Part shown: in pieces, positions 49,393-60,085 of the stretch | Numbering within the stretch: position 1 is the stretch's first letter | Layout: each line of letters starts with the position of its first letter | Assembly (NCBI RefSeq): GCF_001625365.1 | Contig: NZ_LJJF01000001.1 | Coordinates: 1,984,001 to 2,048,000, forward strand | Source of the DNA: Streptomyces sp. MJM8645 | GTDB lineage: Bacteria; Actinomycetota; Actinomycetes; Streptomycetales; Streptomycetaceae | Length of the DNA: 64,000 bases | Reading direction: 5' to 3' | Translations under genes and position numbers: made by a program | Notes under the pieces: generated by a model | Told to the model about the DNA's origin: nothing | Database searches by the model: none | What the model saw: the letters and a program-made list of their open reading frames with translations, nothing else

Positions 49393-50295
49393 TCAGCCCT
49401 GGGGCCAGGTGTTCTGCTGCTGGTAGCCGTACGTGTGGTCGTAGGACTGCTGCTGCGGGATGCCCTGGGGGTGCTGGCCCGGCTGCTGGCCGGGGTGCTG
49501 CTCCAGGTGTTGCTCGGGGTGCTGCTGCGGGGTCTGCCACTGCTGCTGGGGGTGCTGCTCCCAGCCGGGCTGCTGCTGCGGGTAGGACTGGTACTGGTCC
49601 TGCTGCGGGTAGCCGTTGTACGGATCGGGCTGCTGGGGGTAGGCCCCGTAGCCCTGGTCGTAGGCGAAGGCGGGCTGCTGCTGGCTCTGCCACTGCTGCT
49701 GCTCGTAGGCCGGCTGCGGCTGGGCGGCGTTGTCGTAGCCGGACTGGTAGGCCTCGGCGTAGGGGTCGTGCGGCGCCTGCTGCTGCTCGTAGTAGGCGGG
49801 CGCGTAGACGCCGTCCTGGGTGAGTTCCTGCATCTCGAAGGCGGCGGTCTGCTCGACCTCGGGGATGTCCTCGGCAACCGGGGCAAGGACGGGGGCGGCG
49901 ACCGGGGCCTCCTCGACGGCGCTGACCTCGCCGATCCGCTTCTCGGTGTCCTCGACCGCGGCCACGGCGGCCGCGCCGCCGGTGAGGGCGCCGAGCAGGG
50001 GCACCTTGGCGAGCGGGCCGGGCAGCGAGCCGTCGGCCTTGCGCAGCGACCAGCCGGCCCGGTAGCCGCGCTTGACGGAGAGGGTGACGAAGGTCTGGCC
50101 GGCCGCGAAGAGGGCGGCGCCGGCGCCGATCACCGGGACGGAGCCGAGCACCATGCCGGCGGCCACCCCGAGGAAGCCGACCAGGGCGAGGGCCCGCCAG
50201 TGCAGCGGGGCCCGGTTCTGCAGCAGGACCTCGGCGACCAGCCAGAGCGCCACCACCGCCAACGCGACGTACAGCAGCAGGTATCCGATGCCCAT
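49393..50295 (-). CDS. membrane protein with long Q/Y/P-rich disordered tail
   Basis: 300 aa. Two or three hydrophobic helices occupy ~1-75 (YLLLYVALAVVALWLVAEVLL; ALALVGFLGVAAGMVLG), followed by KRGYRAGWSLRKADG and a short helical stretch (LGALTGGAAAVAAVEDTEKRI). From ~160 to the end the sequence is low-complexity, rich in Gln, Tyr, Pro and His (units such as YPQQ, EQHPGQQ), like prion-like or condensate-forming tails. I recognise no named family. Convergent with the flavoprotein gene (18 nt between stops). Confidence 0.75.
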   Translation of the reverse strand: MGIGYLLLYVALAVVALWLVAEVLLQNRAPLHWRALALVGFLGVAAGMVLGSVPVIGAGAALFAAGQTFVTLSVKRGYRAGWSLRKADGSLPGPLAKVPLLGALTGGAAAVAAVEDTEKRIGEVSAVEEAPVAAPVLAPVAEDIPEVEQTAAFEMQELTQDGVYAPAYYEQQQAPHDPYAEAYQSGYDNAAQPQPAYEQQQWQSQQQPAFAYDQGYGAYPQQPDPYNGYPQQDQYQSYPQQQPGWEQHPQQQWQTPQQHPEQHLEQHPGQQPGQHPQGIPQQQSYDHTYGYQQQNTWPQG

Positions 50296-50416
50296 CCGCC
50301 CGCTACCTCCAGTCGCGTGCCCGCGCTCGCCGCGCGTGTGCGGCGACTGTACCGGTTCAACGGCCGGGGTACCGCATCGCGTTCCCGCCGGTCGCGGCCG
50401 GGGCGCACACGACCGA

Positions 50417-50444
50417 GCCCGTCACCGTCGGGGCGGTGACGGGC
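50417..50444 (-). terminator. terminator of metF
   Basis: GCCCGTCACCG and CGGTGACGGGC form a perfect 11-bp stem with a 6-nt loop, 69 nt beyond the metF stop on the minus strand and upstream of the membrane protein gene. Confidence 0.65.
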
Positions 50445-50512
50445 CGGTGAACGTCCGGGCTCGCGGACCCCGGTCTGCCCGGAGCAGGGCCCCCGACGGC
50501 GCCGGACGGGGC

Positions 50513-51433
50513 CTACGCGTGGCGCTGGTGCAGGCCGAGGTTCTGGTAGATCTCCAGCGTCGCCGTGGAGTGGTTGAGCGTGATGAAGTGCAGGCCCGGC
50601 GCGCCCTCGGCGAGGAGGCGTTCGGCCATCGCGGTGGCGTGTTCCATGCCGATCGCGCGCAGCGCCGCCGGGTCGTCGACGGCGGCCCGCAGCCGGGCCT
50701 CCAGGTCGGCGGGGAAGGCGGAGCCGCTCAGCTGGGGGAAGCGTTCCAGCTGCTTGGCGTTGGTGACCGGCATGATCTCCGGGATGATCGGCGTCTCGCA
50801 GCCGGCGGCGGTGACCCGGTCGCGCAGCCGCAGGTAGTCGTCGACCTCGAAGAACATCTGGGTGATCGCGTAGTCGGCGCCCGCCCGGACCTTGCCGACG
50901 AAGTGCCGGATGTCCTCGTCCCAGTCGGTGGAGCGCGGGTGCATGTTCGGCGAGGCGGCGACGCCGACGCAGAAGTCGCCGATGCCCTTGATCAGCTCGA
51001 CCAGCTCGTACGCGTACGTGACGCCGTCGGGGTGCTTGACCCATTCGCCCATCGGGTCGCCGGGCGGGTCCCCCCGGACGGCGAGGACGTTGCGCACGCC
51101 CTGGTCGGCGTACTGGCCGATGATGTTGCGCAGCTCGGCGATCGAGTGGTCGACGGCGGTCAGGTGGGCGACCGGGGTCAGCGTGGTCTCGGTGGCGATC
51201 CGGCCGACGATGTTGACGGTGCGCTCGCGCGAGGAGCCGCCCGCGCCGTACGTCATGCAGACGAAGTTGGGGTCCAGCGGTTCGAGCCGGCGGATGGCGT
51301 CCCAGAGTCTCTGCTCGCCGACCTCGGTGCGCGGGGGCATGAACTCGAAGGAGAAGGACCGCTTTCCGGCTGCCAGGAGTTCGCGGACCGTCAGTGCGCG
51401 GTCCGGTCTGGTGGAAGCGATGCCGAGTGCCAT
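50513..51433 (-). CDS. metF: methylenetetrahydrofolate reductase
   Basis: Reduces 5,10-methylene-THF to 5-methyl-THF for methionine synthesis (306 aa, FAD enzyme). Family blocks: [18 protein letters not shown] near 27 (catalytic Glu), [16 protein letters not shown] near 56, [11 protein letters not shown] near 115 and [17 protein letters not shown] near 190, ending LEIYQNLGL. Start ATG at 51433. Divergent from the polyprenyl synthase gene with a ~206-nt spacer. Confidence 0.96.
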   Translation of the reverse strand: MALGIASTRPDRALTVRELLAAGKRSFSFEFMPPRTEVGEQRLWDAIRRLEPLDPNFVCMTYGAGGSSRERTVNIVGRIATETTLTPVAHLTAVDHSIAELRNIIGQYADQGVRNVLAVRGDPPGDPMGEWVKHPDGVTYAYELVELIKGIGDFCVGVAASPNMHPRSTDWDEDIRHFVGKVRAGADYAITQMFFEVDDYLRLRDRVTAAGCETPIIPEIMPVTNAKQLERFPQLSGSAFPADLEARLRAAVDDPAALRAIGMEHATAMAERLLAEGAPGLHFITLNHSTATLEIYQNLGLHQRHA

Positions 51434-51639
51434 GCTGGCAGGTTATCGGGCGTTCGAAGGGGCCGGACAACTCGGTACCACGGATTGAGACAAGCGGTGG
51501 ACGATACTCCGTCCGTGGTCCGACGAATTCCGACCGGCGCTCGAAGCCCGCGCCCGCCGGCCCGCACGCCGGCTCGCACATCCGTTCCCAGCTACCCCGC
51601 TACGCTTGCTGCACCCCAGCGAACCAGCGGAGCCTCATC

Positions 51640-52746
51640 GTGACCTCGTCCAGCAACCGGCCGGCCAACCCCATAGACGTGGAGGACGTCCGCGCGCGCG
51701 TCAACGCCGCCCTCGCCGCGTTCATGGACGGCCAGTCCGCCCTGTTGGACAAGATCTCCCCGCAGCTCGTGCCCGCCGCAGACGCCCTGCGCGACTTCCT
51801 GCTGGACGGCGGCAAGCGGCTGCGCCCGGCCTTCTGCTACTGGGGCTGGCGCGGCGCCGGCGGCCCGGCCGGCGGCGAGGGTATCGCGAACGCGGCGGCC
51901 GCGCTGGAACTGCTCCAGGCGAGCGCCCTGGTGCACGACGACCTGATGGACCGCAGCGACACCCGCCGCGGCCTGCCCTCGATCCACCGCCGCTTCGAGG
52001 CGCTGCACCGGGCGAACGGCTGGCGCGGCGACCGCGAGCAGTACGGCGCCTCGGCGGCGGTGCTGCTCGGCGACCTGCTGCTGATCTGGTGCGACGAGCT
52101 GTTCCTGCGCTCGGGCCTGGAGCCGGCCGCCGTGCTGGCCGCCAAGCCGGTGTTCGACCTGATGCGCACCGAGGTCATGGTCGGCCAGTACCTGGACGTC
52201 CTGGAGCCGGTGGCCGGCGACTCCGCCGACGAGGGCGCGCTCGACCGGGCGCAGACGGTGCTGCACTACAAGTCGGCGAAGTACACGATCGAGCGCCCCC
52301 TCCAGGTCGGCGCGCTGCTGGCCGGGGCCGGCCCGGAGCTGGTGGCGGCGCTGGGGGCGTTCGGGCTGCCGCTGGGCGAGGCCTTCCAGCTGCGGGACGA
52401 CCTGCTCGGCGTCTTCGGCGATCCGGCGGTCACCGGCAAGCCGGCCGGGGACGACCTGCGCGAGGGCAAGCGCACCCTGCTGGTGGCGCACGCGATGCGG
52501 GGCCTGCCGGCCGCCGACGCCCGACACCTGGACGAGCGGCTCGGCGCGCCGGACCTGGTGCCCGAGGAGGTCGCCGGGCTGCGCGACCTGGTGGCCCGCA
52601 GCGGCGCGCCCGAGCGGGTGGAGCGCCGGATCGACGAGCTGATGCGGCAGTCCCTGGCCGCGCTGGAGGCGGCGCCGCTGGCCGACGAGCAGGCCCGCAC
52701 GGTGCTGCTGGCCCTGGCCGAGGCCGCCACCGTCCGCAAGTACTGA
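51640..52746 (+). CDS. polyprenyl (probably geranylgeranyl) diphosphate synthase
   Basis: Chain-elongating prenyltransferase (368 aa). The first Asp-rich motif is VHDDLMDRSDTRRG near 103, the second LRDDLLGVFGD near 253, with KRLRPAFCYWG near 65 and YKSAKYTIERPL near 212. The sequence around the first motif suggests a C20-range product, but chain length cannot be fixed by eye. Start GTG at 51640; a longer frame upstream is not coding. In mycobacteria the orthologous position (metF-like, idsA2, Rv2175c, kinase) is similar. Confidence 0.92.
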   Translation: MTSSSNRPANPIDVEDVRARVNAALAAFMDGQSALLDKISPQLVPAADALRDFLLDGGKRLRPAFCYWGWRGAGGPAGGEGIANAAAALELLQASALVHDDLMDRSDTRRGLPSIHRRFEALHRANGWRGDREQYGASAAVLLGDLLLIWCDELFLRSGLEPAAVLAAKPVFDLMRTEVMVGQYLDVLEPVAGDSADEGALDRAQTVLHYKSAKYTIERPLQVGALLAGAGPELVAALGAFGLPLGEAFQLRDDLLGVFGDPAVTGKPAGDDLREGKRTLLVAHAMRGLPAADARHLDERLGAPDLVPEEVAGLRDLVARSGAPERVERRIDELMRQSLAALEAAPLADEQARTVLLALAEAATVRKY

Positions 52747-52785
52747 GATCCGCACGCAAGAGGATCCGCAGGTACGGAGAACGGT

Positions 52786-52804
52786 GACGGCCCCCGGGGC
52801 CGTC
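52786..52804. terminator. short bidirectional terminator hairpin
   Basis: GACGGCCCC and GGGGCCGTC form a 9-bp stem around a single C, between convergent polyprenyl synthase and thiE; the right arm overlaps the first base pairs of the thiE stop codon. Confidence 0.5.
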
Positions 52805-53453
52805 AGGCCGAGCGCACCCGCCGGGCGAGCTCGGCGGCGGCGGCCTGCGGGTCGTCGGCGGCCGTGATGGCGCGGACCACGACGATCCGGCGGGCGCCGG
52901 CGGCCAGCACCTCGTCGAGGTTGCCGAGGTCGATGCCGCCGATGGCGAACCACGGCCGGTCGGTGCTCTGCTTCGCCGCGTACGAGACCAGGCCCAGGCC
53001 CGGCGCCGGGCGGCCCGGCTTGGTCGGGGTCGGCCAGACCGGGCCGGTGCAGAAGTAGTCCACGCCGGGCTCGGCGACCGCCGCGTCCACCTCGGACTCG
53101 GCGTGGCAGGACCGGCCGATCAGCACCTCGTCGCCGAGGATCGCCCGGGCGGCCGGCACCGGCAGGTCGTCCTGCCCGAGGTGCAGCACGTCCGGCCGGG
53201 CCGCGTGCGCGACGTCGGCGCGGTCGTTGACGGCCAGCAGCTTGCCGTGGCGGCGGCAGGCGTCCGCGAAGACCTCCAGGGCCTCCAGTTCCTGCTTGGC
53301 CTCCAGGCCCTTGTCCCGGAGCTGGACGATGTCCACCCCGCCCGCCAGCGCCGCGTCCAGGAACTGGGCGAGGTCGCCCTGCTCCCGGCGGGCGTCGGTG
53401 CACAGGTACAGCCGGGCGTCGGCCAGCCGCCGGCGCGGCGTGTCCGCCGCCAT
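52803..53453 (-). CDS. thiE: thiamine phosphate synthase
   Basis: Joins HMP diphosphate and thiazole phosphate to thiamine monophosphate (216 aa, TIM barrel). Motifs: [17 protein letters not shown] near 40 (diphosphate-binding Arg/Lys), [26 protein letters not shown] near 72, [27 protein letters not shown] near 137 and [27 protein letters not shown] near 170. ATG at 53453 overlaps the upstream stop by 1 nt (TGATG). It lies 1.8 kb from the thiOSG operon but on the opposite strand and has no riboswitch of its own. Confidence 0.95.
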   Translation of the reverse strand: MAADTPRRRLADARLYLCTDARREQGDLAQFLDAALAGGVDIVQLRDKGLEAKQELEALEVFADACRRHGKLLAVNDRADVAHAARPDVLHLGQDDLPVPAARAILGDEVLIGRSCHAESEVDAAVAEPGVDYFCTGPVWPTPTKPGRPAPGLGLVSYAAKQSTDRPWFAIGGIDLGNLDEVLAAGARRIVVVRAITAADDPQAAAAELARRVRSA

Positions 53454-53818
53454 CAGATCAGCATCGCCTGGGCGCGCCGCTTGACCTCGGTGCCGCGGTT
53501 CTCCTGCAGCGCCTGGATCGGGCTGCCGGGCAGCGACGGGTCCTCGGTGAAGAGCCACTCCAGGATCTCCACGTCGTTGTAACCGCAGTCGCGCAGCACG
53601 GTCAGGGTGCCGGACAGGTGCTTGACCAGCCCCTGGCCGTCGATGAACGCCGCAGGGACCTGCAGCGACTTGTTGGGGCCCCGCCGGACGGCGATCAGCC
53701 CGCCGGTGCGGACCAGGTCGCGCACCTCGGTGACGCGCACCCCCCACTGCTCCGAGATGTCGGGCAGGTACATCCACTCGGAAACCAGGGCTTCAATCTT
53801 GCTTTCAATCTCACTCAC
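53453..53818 (-). CDS. Rv2175c-family DNA-binding protein
   Basis: 121-aa winged helix-turn-helix protein: [36 protein letters not shown] forms the DNA-binding part, then a helical C-terminus ([19 protein letters not shown]). Rv2175c of M. tuberculosis binds DNA and is a substrate of the kinase PknL; here a Ser/Thr kinase gene is 3.8 kb away. Start GTG at 53818 ([11 protein letters not shown]); the N-terminal Thr-rich tail phosphorylated in mycobacteria is not obvious here. Probably translated together with thiE. Confidence 0.85.
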   Translation of the reverse strand: MSEIESKIEALVSEWMYLPDISEQWGVRVTEVRDLVRTGGLIAVRRGPNKSLQVPAAFIDGQGLVKHLSGTLTVLRDCGYNDVEILEWLFTEDPSLPGSPIQALQENRGTEVKRRAQAMLI

Positions 53819-53860
53819 GCCACCAGACTGCCACCTCCACAGCCCCCCGCGCACCAGCCG

Positions 53861-55060
53861 CTACCCCGCGACCGCCGACTTCAGCGGCACCGAGGGGTCC
53901 GCCGCGCGGGCCCGGTCCAGCGCGGTGCCGCGCTCGATCAGCCGGCGGCCCTGGGTCAGATCGCGCGGCCGGTCGACGGCCAGCAGCGCGCTCGGCACCC
54001 CGTCGCGCAGCCAGAGCACCGTCCAGGAGGCGTCCTGCGGGCCGCCCCGCCACAGCAGTTCGTCGCCCTCGGCGTGCCGCCCGGCGTACTGGACCATCCG
54101 GCCGAACTGCTCCGACCAGAAGTACGGCACCGGGTCGTACGGCGGCGCGTCCGCGCCGAGGACGGCGGCCGCCGCGGCCTCGCCGGACTGCAACGCGTGG
54201 TCCCAGTGCTGGACGGCCAGCCGGGCGCCGGAGCGGGCGGACGGGTAGCTGACGCAGTCCCCGGCCGCGAAGACGCCGGGCAGGCCGGTGCGCAGCCGCC
54301 CGTCCACCAGGACGGCGCCGGTGCCGTCCAGCTCGACACCGGAACCGGCCAGCCAGCCCGTCGCGGGCCGGGCGCCGACGCCGACCACGACCTCGTCGGC
54401 GGGCAGGTGCGAGCCGTCCGCGAGCAGCACCGCGCCCGCCTCGACGGCGGCCACGCCGACCCCGCAGCGCAGGTCGACACCGGCCTCGGCGTACCAGGCG
54501 GCCATCGCCGAACCGACCTCGGCCGGCAGCGCGCCGGGGACGGGCGCCGGGCCCGCCTCGACCACCGTCACCTCGCAGCCGGCCGCTCGGGCGGCGGTGG
54601 ACACCTCGGCGCCGATCCAGCCCGCGCCGACCAGCACCAGCCGCAGGCCGGGCCGCAGCAGGGCGCGCAGCGCCAGCGCGTCGTCCAGGGTGTGCAGCAG
54701 GTGCGCGCGCTCGGCGCCGGGCAGGGCGCGCGGGGTGGCGCCGGTGGCGATCACCAGGGCGTCGTACGGGAGGTCGCCGGCGCCGGTGTGCAGCACGCCG
54801 GGGGTGAGGCCGGTGGCGCGGCGGCCGGTGAGCAGCTCGATGCCCAGGTGCGGGTAGTCGATGTCCAGGGTGGTGGCGTCGGCCTTGCCGAGCAGCACGT
54901 CCTTGGAGAGCGGCGGCCGGTCGTACGGCGCGTGCGGCTCCTCCCCGACCAGCGTGATCCGCCCCCGCCAGCCGCCCTGCCGCAGCTTCAGGGCGCACTG
55001 CGCCCCGGCCAGCCCGGCCCCGACGACGACCACCTGATCCGTTGCGTTCAGCTCTGCCAC
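53861..55060 (-). CDS. FAD-dependent ferredoxin-reductase-like oxidoreductase
   Basis: NAD(P)H/FAD disulfide-type reductase without the redox Cys pair (399 aa). FAD motif VVVVGAGLAGAQCALKLRQGG (~9-29), NAD motif LVLVGAGWIGAEVSTAARA near 145, and the second FAD motif GVFAAGDCVSYPS near 268; the C-terminal Reductase_C domain contains PYFWSEQFGRMVQYAG. It likely passes electrons to a ferredoxin for a P450 or oxygenase; no such partner gene is nearby. Start taken as GTG at 55060; GTG at 55069 is an alternative. Confidence 0.88.
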   Translation of the reverse strand: MAELNATDQVVVVGAGLAGAQCALKLRQGGWRGRITLVGEEPHAPYDRPPLSKDVLLGKADATTLDIDYPHLGIELLTGRRATGLTPGVLHTGAGDLPYDALVIATGATPRALPGAERAHLLHTLDDALALRALLRPGLRLVLVGAGWIGAEVSTAARAAGCEVTVVEAGPAPVPGALPAEVGSAMAAWYAEAGVDLRCGVGVAAVEAGAVLLADGSHLPADEVVVGVGARPATGWLAGSGVELDGTGAVLVDGRLRTGLPGVFAAGDCVSYPSARSGARLAVQHWDHALQSGEAAAAAVLGADAPPYDPVPYFWSEQFGRMVQYAGRHAEGDELLWRGGPQDASWTVLWLRDGVPSALLAVDRPRDLTQGRRLIERGTALDRARAADPSVPLKSAVAG

Positions 55061-55161
55061 GCCCGTCACTGTACTCAGCGCCCTGCCGGGGCCACCGGCC
55101 CGTCCACCCCGCATACGGGCCTTCGGCCGGGCCCGCCCCCGGCGTTATGGTGGGGGCACCA

Positions 55162-55250
55162 TCACGGGAGCCCGGCGTACCGGGCTGAGAGGCGGGCTGG
55201 CACGGCCCGCGACCGTCCGAACCTGATCCGGGTCATTCCGGCGAAGGGAG
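55162..55250 (+). promoter_or_regulatory. TPP riboswitch (THI element)
   Basis: The conserved THI blocks are all present: ACGGGAGCCCGG at the 5' end, CTGAGAGG (55193 region) binding the pyrimidine ring, GACCGTCCGAACCTGATC, and CCGGGTCATTCCGGCGAAGGGA binding the diphosphate. It ends 10 nt before the thiO TTG, so the GAAGGGAG of the aptamer is also the ribosome binding site. Thiamine diphosphate would therefore block translation initiation directly. Confidence 0.95.
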
Positions 55251-55260
55251 AAGAGCAGCC

Positions 55261-56441
55261 TTGTCACGCTTGCCCGAGGAAACCCACGCCGACGTGCTGG
55301 TGATCGGCGGGGGCATCATCGGCCTCGCCGTCGCCTGGCGCGCCGCGCAGCGCGGGTTGCGGAACATCGTCGTGGTCGACCCCTCCCCCGGCGGCGGGGC
55401 GGCCGGGGTCGCGGCCGGGATGCTCGCCCCGGTCACCGAGCTGCAGTACGGGGAGGAGCCGCTGCTGCGCCTCGGCATGGCCTCCAACCAGCGGTACGGG
55501 GACTTCGCCGCCGAGCTCACCGAGGCGAGCGGCGGCCTGGACACCGGGTACCGCCGGTGCGGCACGATCGCCGTCGCGCTGGACTCCGACGACCGCGAGG
55601 AACTGCGCGAGCTGCACGCCTTCCACCAGCGGCTCGGCCTGGACTCGTCCTGGCTGACCGGCCGGGAGGCCCGCAGGCTGGAGCCGATGCTCGCCCCCGG
55701 CGTACGCGGCGGCCTGCACGTCGCGGACGACCACCAGGTGGATCCCCGCCGGCTGCTGACCGCCCTGGTGGCCGCCTGCGAGCTCGCCGGGGTCGTGGTC
55801 CACCGTGCCGAGGCCGTCGGGCTGCTGGTCGAGGGCGGCCGCGCGGTCGGCGCCCGGCTCGGCACCGGCGAGACCCCGAGGGCCGACCAGGTGGTGCTCG
55901 CGGCCGGCCCGCACAGCCACCGGCTGCCCGGACTGCCGGAGGGCGTGCTGCCGGCCGTCCGCCCGGTGAAGGGGCAGATCCTGCGGCTGCGGATCCCCGA
56001 GGCGTACCGGCCGTTCCTGTCCCGCAACGTCCGCGCGGTGGTGCGCGGGCAGCACCTGTACCTGGTGCCCCGGGAGAACGGCGAGCTGGTGATCGGCGCG
56101 ACCACCGAGGAGCAGGGCTACGACACCACCGTCACCGCCGGCGGGGTGTACGAACTGCTGCGCGACGCCCACGAGTTGGTGCCGGGCATCACCGAACTCC
56201 CGCTGCTGGAGACCTCGGCCGGGCTGCGGCCCGGCTCGCCGGACAACGCCCCGCTGCTGGGCCCGACCGCGCTGCCCGGGCTGGTCGCCGCCACCGGCCA
56301 CTACCGCAACGGCGTGCTGCTCACCCCGGTGACCGCCGACCTGCTCGCCGAGTACCTGGCGACCGGCGAACTCCCCGAGCTCGCACAGCCGTTCACACCC
56401 ACCCGGTTCTCCCCCGACCGCTCCACCACGAAGGCCTCCGC

Positions 56442-56445
<4 letters not shown>
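55261..56445 (+). CDS. thiO: glycine oxidase ThiO
   Basis: FAD enzyme (394 aa) oxidising glycine to dehydroglycine for thiazole synthesis. FAD motif ADVLVIGGGIIGLAVAWRAAQRG (~10-32), ADDHQVDPRRLLTALV near 157, PVKGQILRLR near 240, and the C-terminal ATGHYRNGVLLTPVTADLLAEYL. The start is TTG at 55261 directly after the riboswitch-embedded GAAGGGAGAAG. Stop overlaps thiS start by 4 nt (ATGA). Confidence 0.94.
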
Positions 56446-57510
<1,065 letters not shown>

Positions 57511-57623
57511 CGCCCTGGCGCCCGGGCACCCGCCGCGTGTGCCGTGTCACAAACCGGGCACAGCCGGGCCCGGAGGCGATGTCCTCCGGGTCCCGCTGCC
57601 GCCTGCGGCCCTAGACTCTCCGG

Positions 57624-59408
57624 GTGGACATGGCATTGCACGACCCCTTGATCGGTACCCTGCTCGACGGCCGGTACCGGGTCGAGCAGCGCATCGCGAC
57701 CGGCGGGATGTCCACCGTCTACAGGGGCACCGACACCCGGCTGGACCGGGTCGTCGCCCTCAAGGTGATGCACCCCGCGCTGGCCGGGGACGACGGCTTC
57801 ACCGCCCGGTTCATCCGCGAGGCCAAGGCCGTCGCCCGGCTCTCCCACCCGAACGTGGTGAACGTCTTCGACCAGGGCGCGGACGGCGCAAACGTCTTCC
57901 TCGCCATGGAGTACGTGCCCGGCCGCACCCTGCGGGACCTGCTGCGCGACCGCGGCGCGCTGTCCGTGCGGGCCGCGCTGGACGTGCTGGAGCCGGTGCT
58001 GGCCGCCCTCGGCGCCGCCCACCGGGCCGGGCTGGTGCACCGGGACGTCAAGCCCGAGAACGTGCTGATCACCGAGGACGGGCTGGTCAAGGTCGCCGAC
58101 TTCGGCCTGGTCCGGGTCCTCGGCACCGCCGACGGCGCGCCCACCTCGACCAGCACCGCGACCGGCGGCACGGTCCTCGGCACCGTCTCCTACCTGGCCC
58201 CCGAGCAGATCCTCCCGGACGCCCCCACCGACCAGCGGGTCGACGTCTACGCGGCCGGCATCCTGCTCTACGAGATGCTCACCGGCCGCCGCCCGCACAC
58301 CGGCGACAACCCCGTCCAGGTCATGTACAAGCACCTGCACGAGGACGTCCCCGCCCCCTCGCTGATCGCCCCGGCCGTCGGCCCCGGGCTGGACGCCATA
58401 GTGGCCGGCGCCTGCGCCCGGACGGCCGAGGCCCGCCCGTACGACGCGGTCGAACTGCTCGCCGCCCTCCAGCGGCTCCGCCGCACGCTCACCCCGGCCG
58501 AGCTGGACGCCGAGCCGCCGGCCTCCACCCGGCCCAGCCCGCGCTACCCGACCAGCGAGCCGACCTCGGTGATCCAGCAGCCGACGGGGCCCGTCGACGC
58601 CGCGGCGCCGGAGCCCACCAGCGTGCTGGACGTGCCGGCGGAGCTGCTGGACCAGCTGCTGGTCGAGCCGCGCCCGTACGACGAGCCGACCCCGGTGCGC
58701 GGGCGCCGGCCCGGCCTGCTGCGCCGCCTCCCCCGCAAGCCGCTGATCTGGGCGGCCGCGCTGACCGCCCTGGTGCTGGCGGTCGGCGGCGCGACGTACG
58801 GGCTGTCCGAGGGGCTGTACGGGCCGGTGCCCGGCGTGCTCGGCAAGGACCGGGCCGAGGCCCAGCGGATCCTGGACAAGGACGGCATGCACGGCCGCTT
58901 CGTCGAGGTGTTCAACGAGAGCGTCCCGGCCGGGCAGGTGATCGCCACCGACCCCGGGGTGGGTGCGCGGACCCGCAAGAGCGACACCGTGACGGTGACC
59001 GTCTCCAGGGGCCCCAAGCGGATCGCGGTGCCGGACCTGACCGGGAAGACCGCCGACCAGGCCGCCGACGCGCTGACCGCCGCCCAGCTGACCAGGGGCG
59101 GCGTGACCGGGACGTACGACGACACCGTGCCGGAGGGCGTGGTGATCAGCAGTTCGCCGGCGGCCGGGCAGCTGCTCCAGGAGAACACCGCGGTCTCGCT
59201 GGTGGTCAGCAAGGGCATGGTGCCCGTCCCGGACGTCACCGGGATGAGCAAGGACGACGCGGCGAAGGCGCTCCAGGCGGCCGGCTTCACGATGCAGACC
59301 AGCGGGGTCAACCTGTTCGGCACGGGCAAGGTGTCCGGCCAGTCCCCGGCGGCCGGCGAGCGGCGCCCGCAGCACACCGCGGTGACGGTCAACTTCCCCT
59401 TCTTCTAA
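57624..59408 (+). CDS. Ser/Thr protein kinase with PASTA domains
   Basis: Transmembrane receptor kinase (594 aa). The kinase domain (~18-280) has IATGGMSTVYRG, VALKVM (Lys), HRDVKPENVLI (catalytic Asp), ADFGLVRV and LAPEQILPDAPTDQRVDVYAAG. A proline-rich juxtamembrane linker (~290-365) is followed by one transmembrane helix near 375 (IWAAALTALVLAVGGATYGL). Three PASTA repeats follow (PGVLGKDRAEAQ; VPDLTGKTADQAADAL; VPDVTGMSKDDAAKAL), which bind muropeptides or lipid II in relatives. Start GTG at 57624. It sits where pknL lies in mycobacteria, but PknL lacks PASTA repeats. Confidence 0.94.
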   Translation: MDMALHDPLIGTLLDGRYRVEQRIATGGMSTVYRGTDTRLDRVVALKVMHPALAGDDGFTARFIREAKAVARLSHPNVVNVFDQGADGANVFLAMEYVPGRTLRDLLRDRGALSVRAALDVLEPVLAALGAAHRAGLVHRDVKPENVLITEDGLVKVADFGLVRVLGTADGAPTSTSTATGGTVLGTVSYLAPEQILPDAPTDQRVDVYAAGILLYEMLTGRRPHTGDNPVQVMYKHLHEDVPAPSLIAPAVGPGLDAIVAGACARTAEARPYDAVELLAALQRLRRTLTPAELDAEPPASTRPSPRYPTSEPTSVIQQPTGPVDAAAPEPTSVLDVPAELLDQLLVEPRPYDEPTPVRGRRPGLLRRLPRKPLIWAAALTALVLAVGGATYGLSEGLYGPVPGVLGKDRAEAQRILDKDGMHGRFVEVFNESVPAGQVIATDPGVGARTRKSDTVTVTVSRGPKRIAVPDLTGKTADQAADALTAAQLTRGGVTGTYDDTVPEGVVISSSPAAGQLLQENTAVSLVVSKGMVPVPDVTGMSKDDAAKALQAAGFTMQTSGVNLFGTGKVSGQSPAAGERRPQHTAVTVNFPFF

Positions 59409-59455
59409 GGGGATCCCTCGCTTCTGAGGGGATTCCTCCGAACGCCGGCCCGCCC

Positions 59456-60085
59456 TCAGCGCAGCGGGCCGTCGCCCGGCTCCTCCTGGTGGGAGTAGCG
59501 CTGCTCGCGCCACGGGTCGGCGAGGTTGTGGTAGCCGCGCTCCTCCCAGAAGCCCCGGCGGTCGGCCCGCATGTACTCCACCGCGCGGACCCACTTGGGG
59601 CCCTTCCAGGCGTACAGCCCGGGGACGATCAGCCGGACGGGGAAGCCGTGCTCGGCGGTCAGCGGCTCGCCGTTGCGGTGGGTGGCGAAGATCGTCCGCG
59701 GGTCGGCGAAGTCGGCCAGCCGCAGGTTGGCGCTGTAGCCGTACTCGGCCCAGACCATCACGTGGGTGACGCCGGGCGCGGGGGGCTCCAGGTCGAGGAG
59801 GGCGGCGGCCGGCACGCCCGACCACTCGTTGCCGAGCAGCGTGAACTTGGTGACGCAGTGCAGGTCGGCGACGACGGTGGTGCGCGGCAGGGCGTGGAAG
59901 GCCTCGAAGTCCCAGCTGTGCTTCTCCGCCGAGGCGGTCGCGCCGAACACCTGGAGGTCCCAGGTCAGCGGTTTGAAGCGGGGTACGGGCCCGTAGTGCA
60001 GGGCGGGCCAGCCGCGCTGCACGCGCTGCCCCGGGGGGAGCCTCGGGTCAGACGGCGGAAGCGGTTCTTGTTCGGACTGACCCAT
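59456..60085 (-). CDS. sulfite-oxidase-like molybdopterin oxidoreductase
   Basis: 209-aa single-domain protein of the sulfite oxidase (YedY/SUOX) fold. The molybdenum-ligating Cys is in DLHCVTKFTLLGNEWSGVP near 77-95; other blocks are HVMVWAEYGYSANL, HGFPVRLIVPGLYAWKGPKWV and a C-terminal FWEERGYHN. No Tat or Sec signal, so probably cytoplasmic. Start ATG at 60085; the longer frame is not supported. Convergent with the kinase gene. Substrate unknown. Confidence 0.9.
   Translation of the reverse strand: MGQSEQEPLPPSDPRLPPGQRVQRGWPALHYGPVPRFKPLTWDLQVFGATASAEKHSWDFEAFHALPRTTVVADLHCVTKFTLLGNEWSGVPAAALLDLEPPAPGVTHVMVWAEYGYSANLRLADFADPRTIFATHRNGEPLTAEHGFPVRLIVPGLYAWKGPKWVRAVEYMRADRRGFWEERGYHNLADPWREQRYSHQEEPGDGPLR

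Noticed and set aside
47878..52746. Carotenoid biosynthetic cluster (phytoene-desaturase-like protein plus polyprenyl synthase)
   Set aside because: No phytoene synthase or cyclase, the two genes are separated by metF and a membrane protein, and the polyprenyl synthase position is explained by conserved housekeeping synteny.
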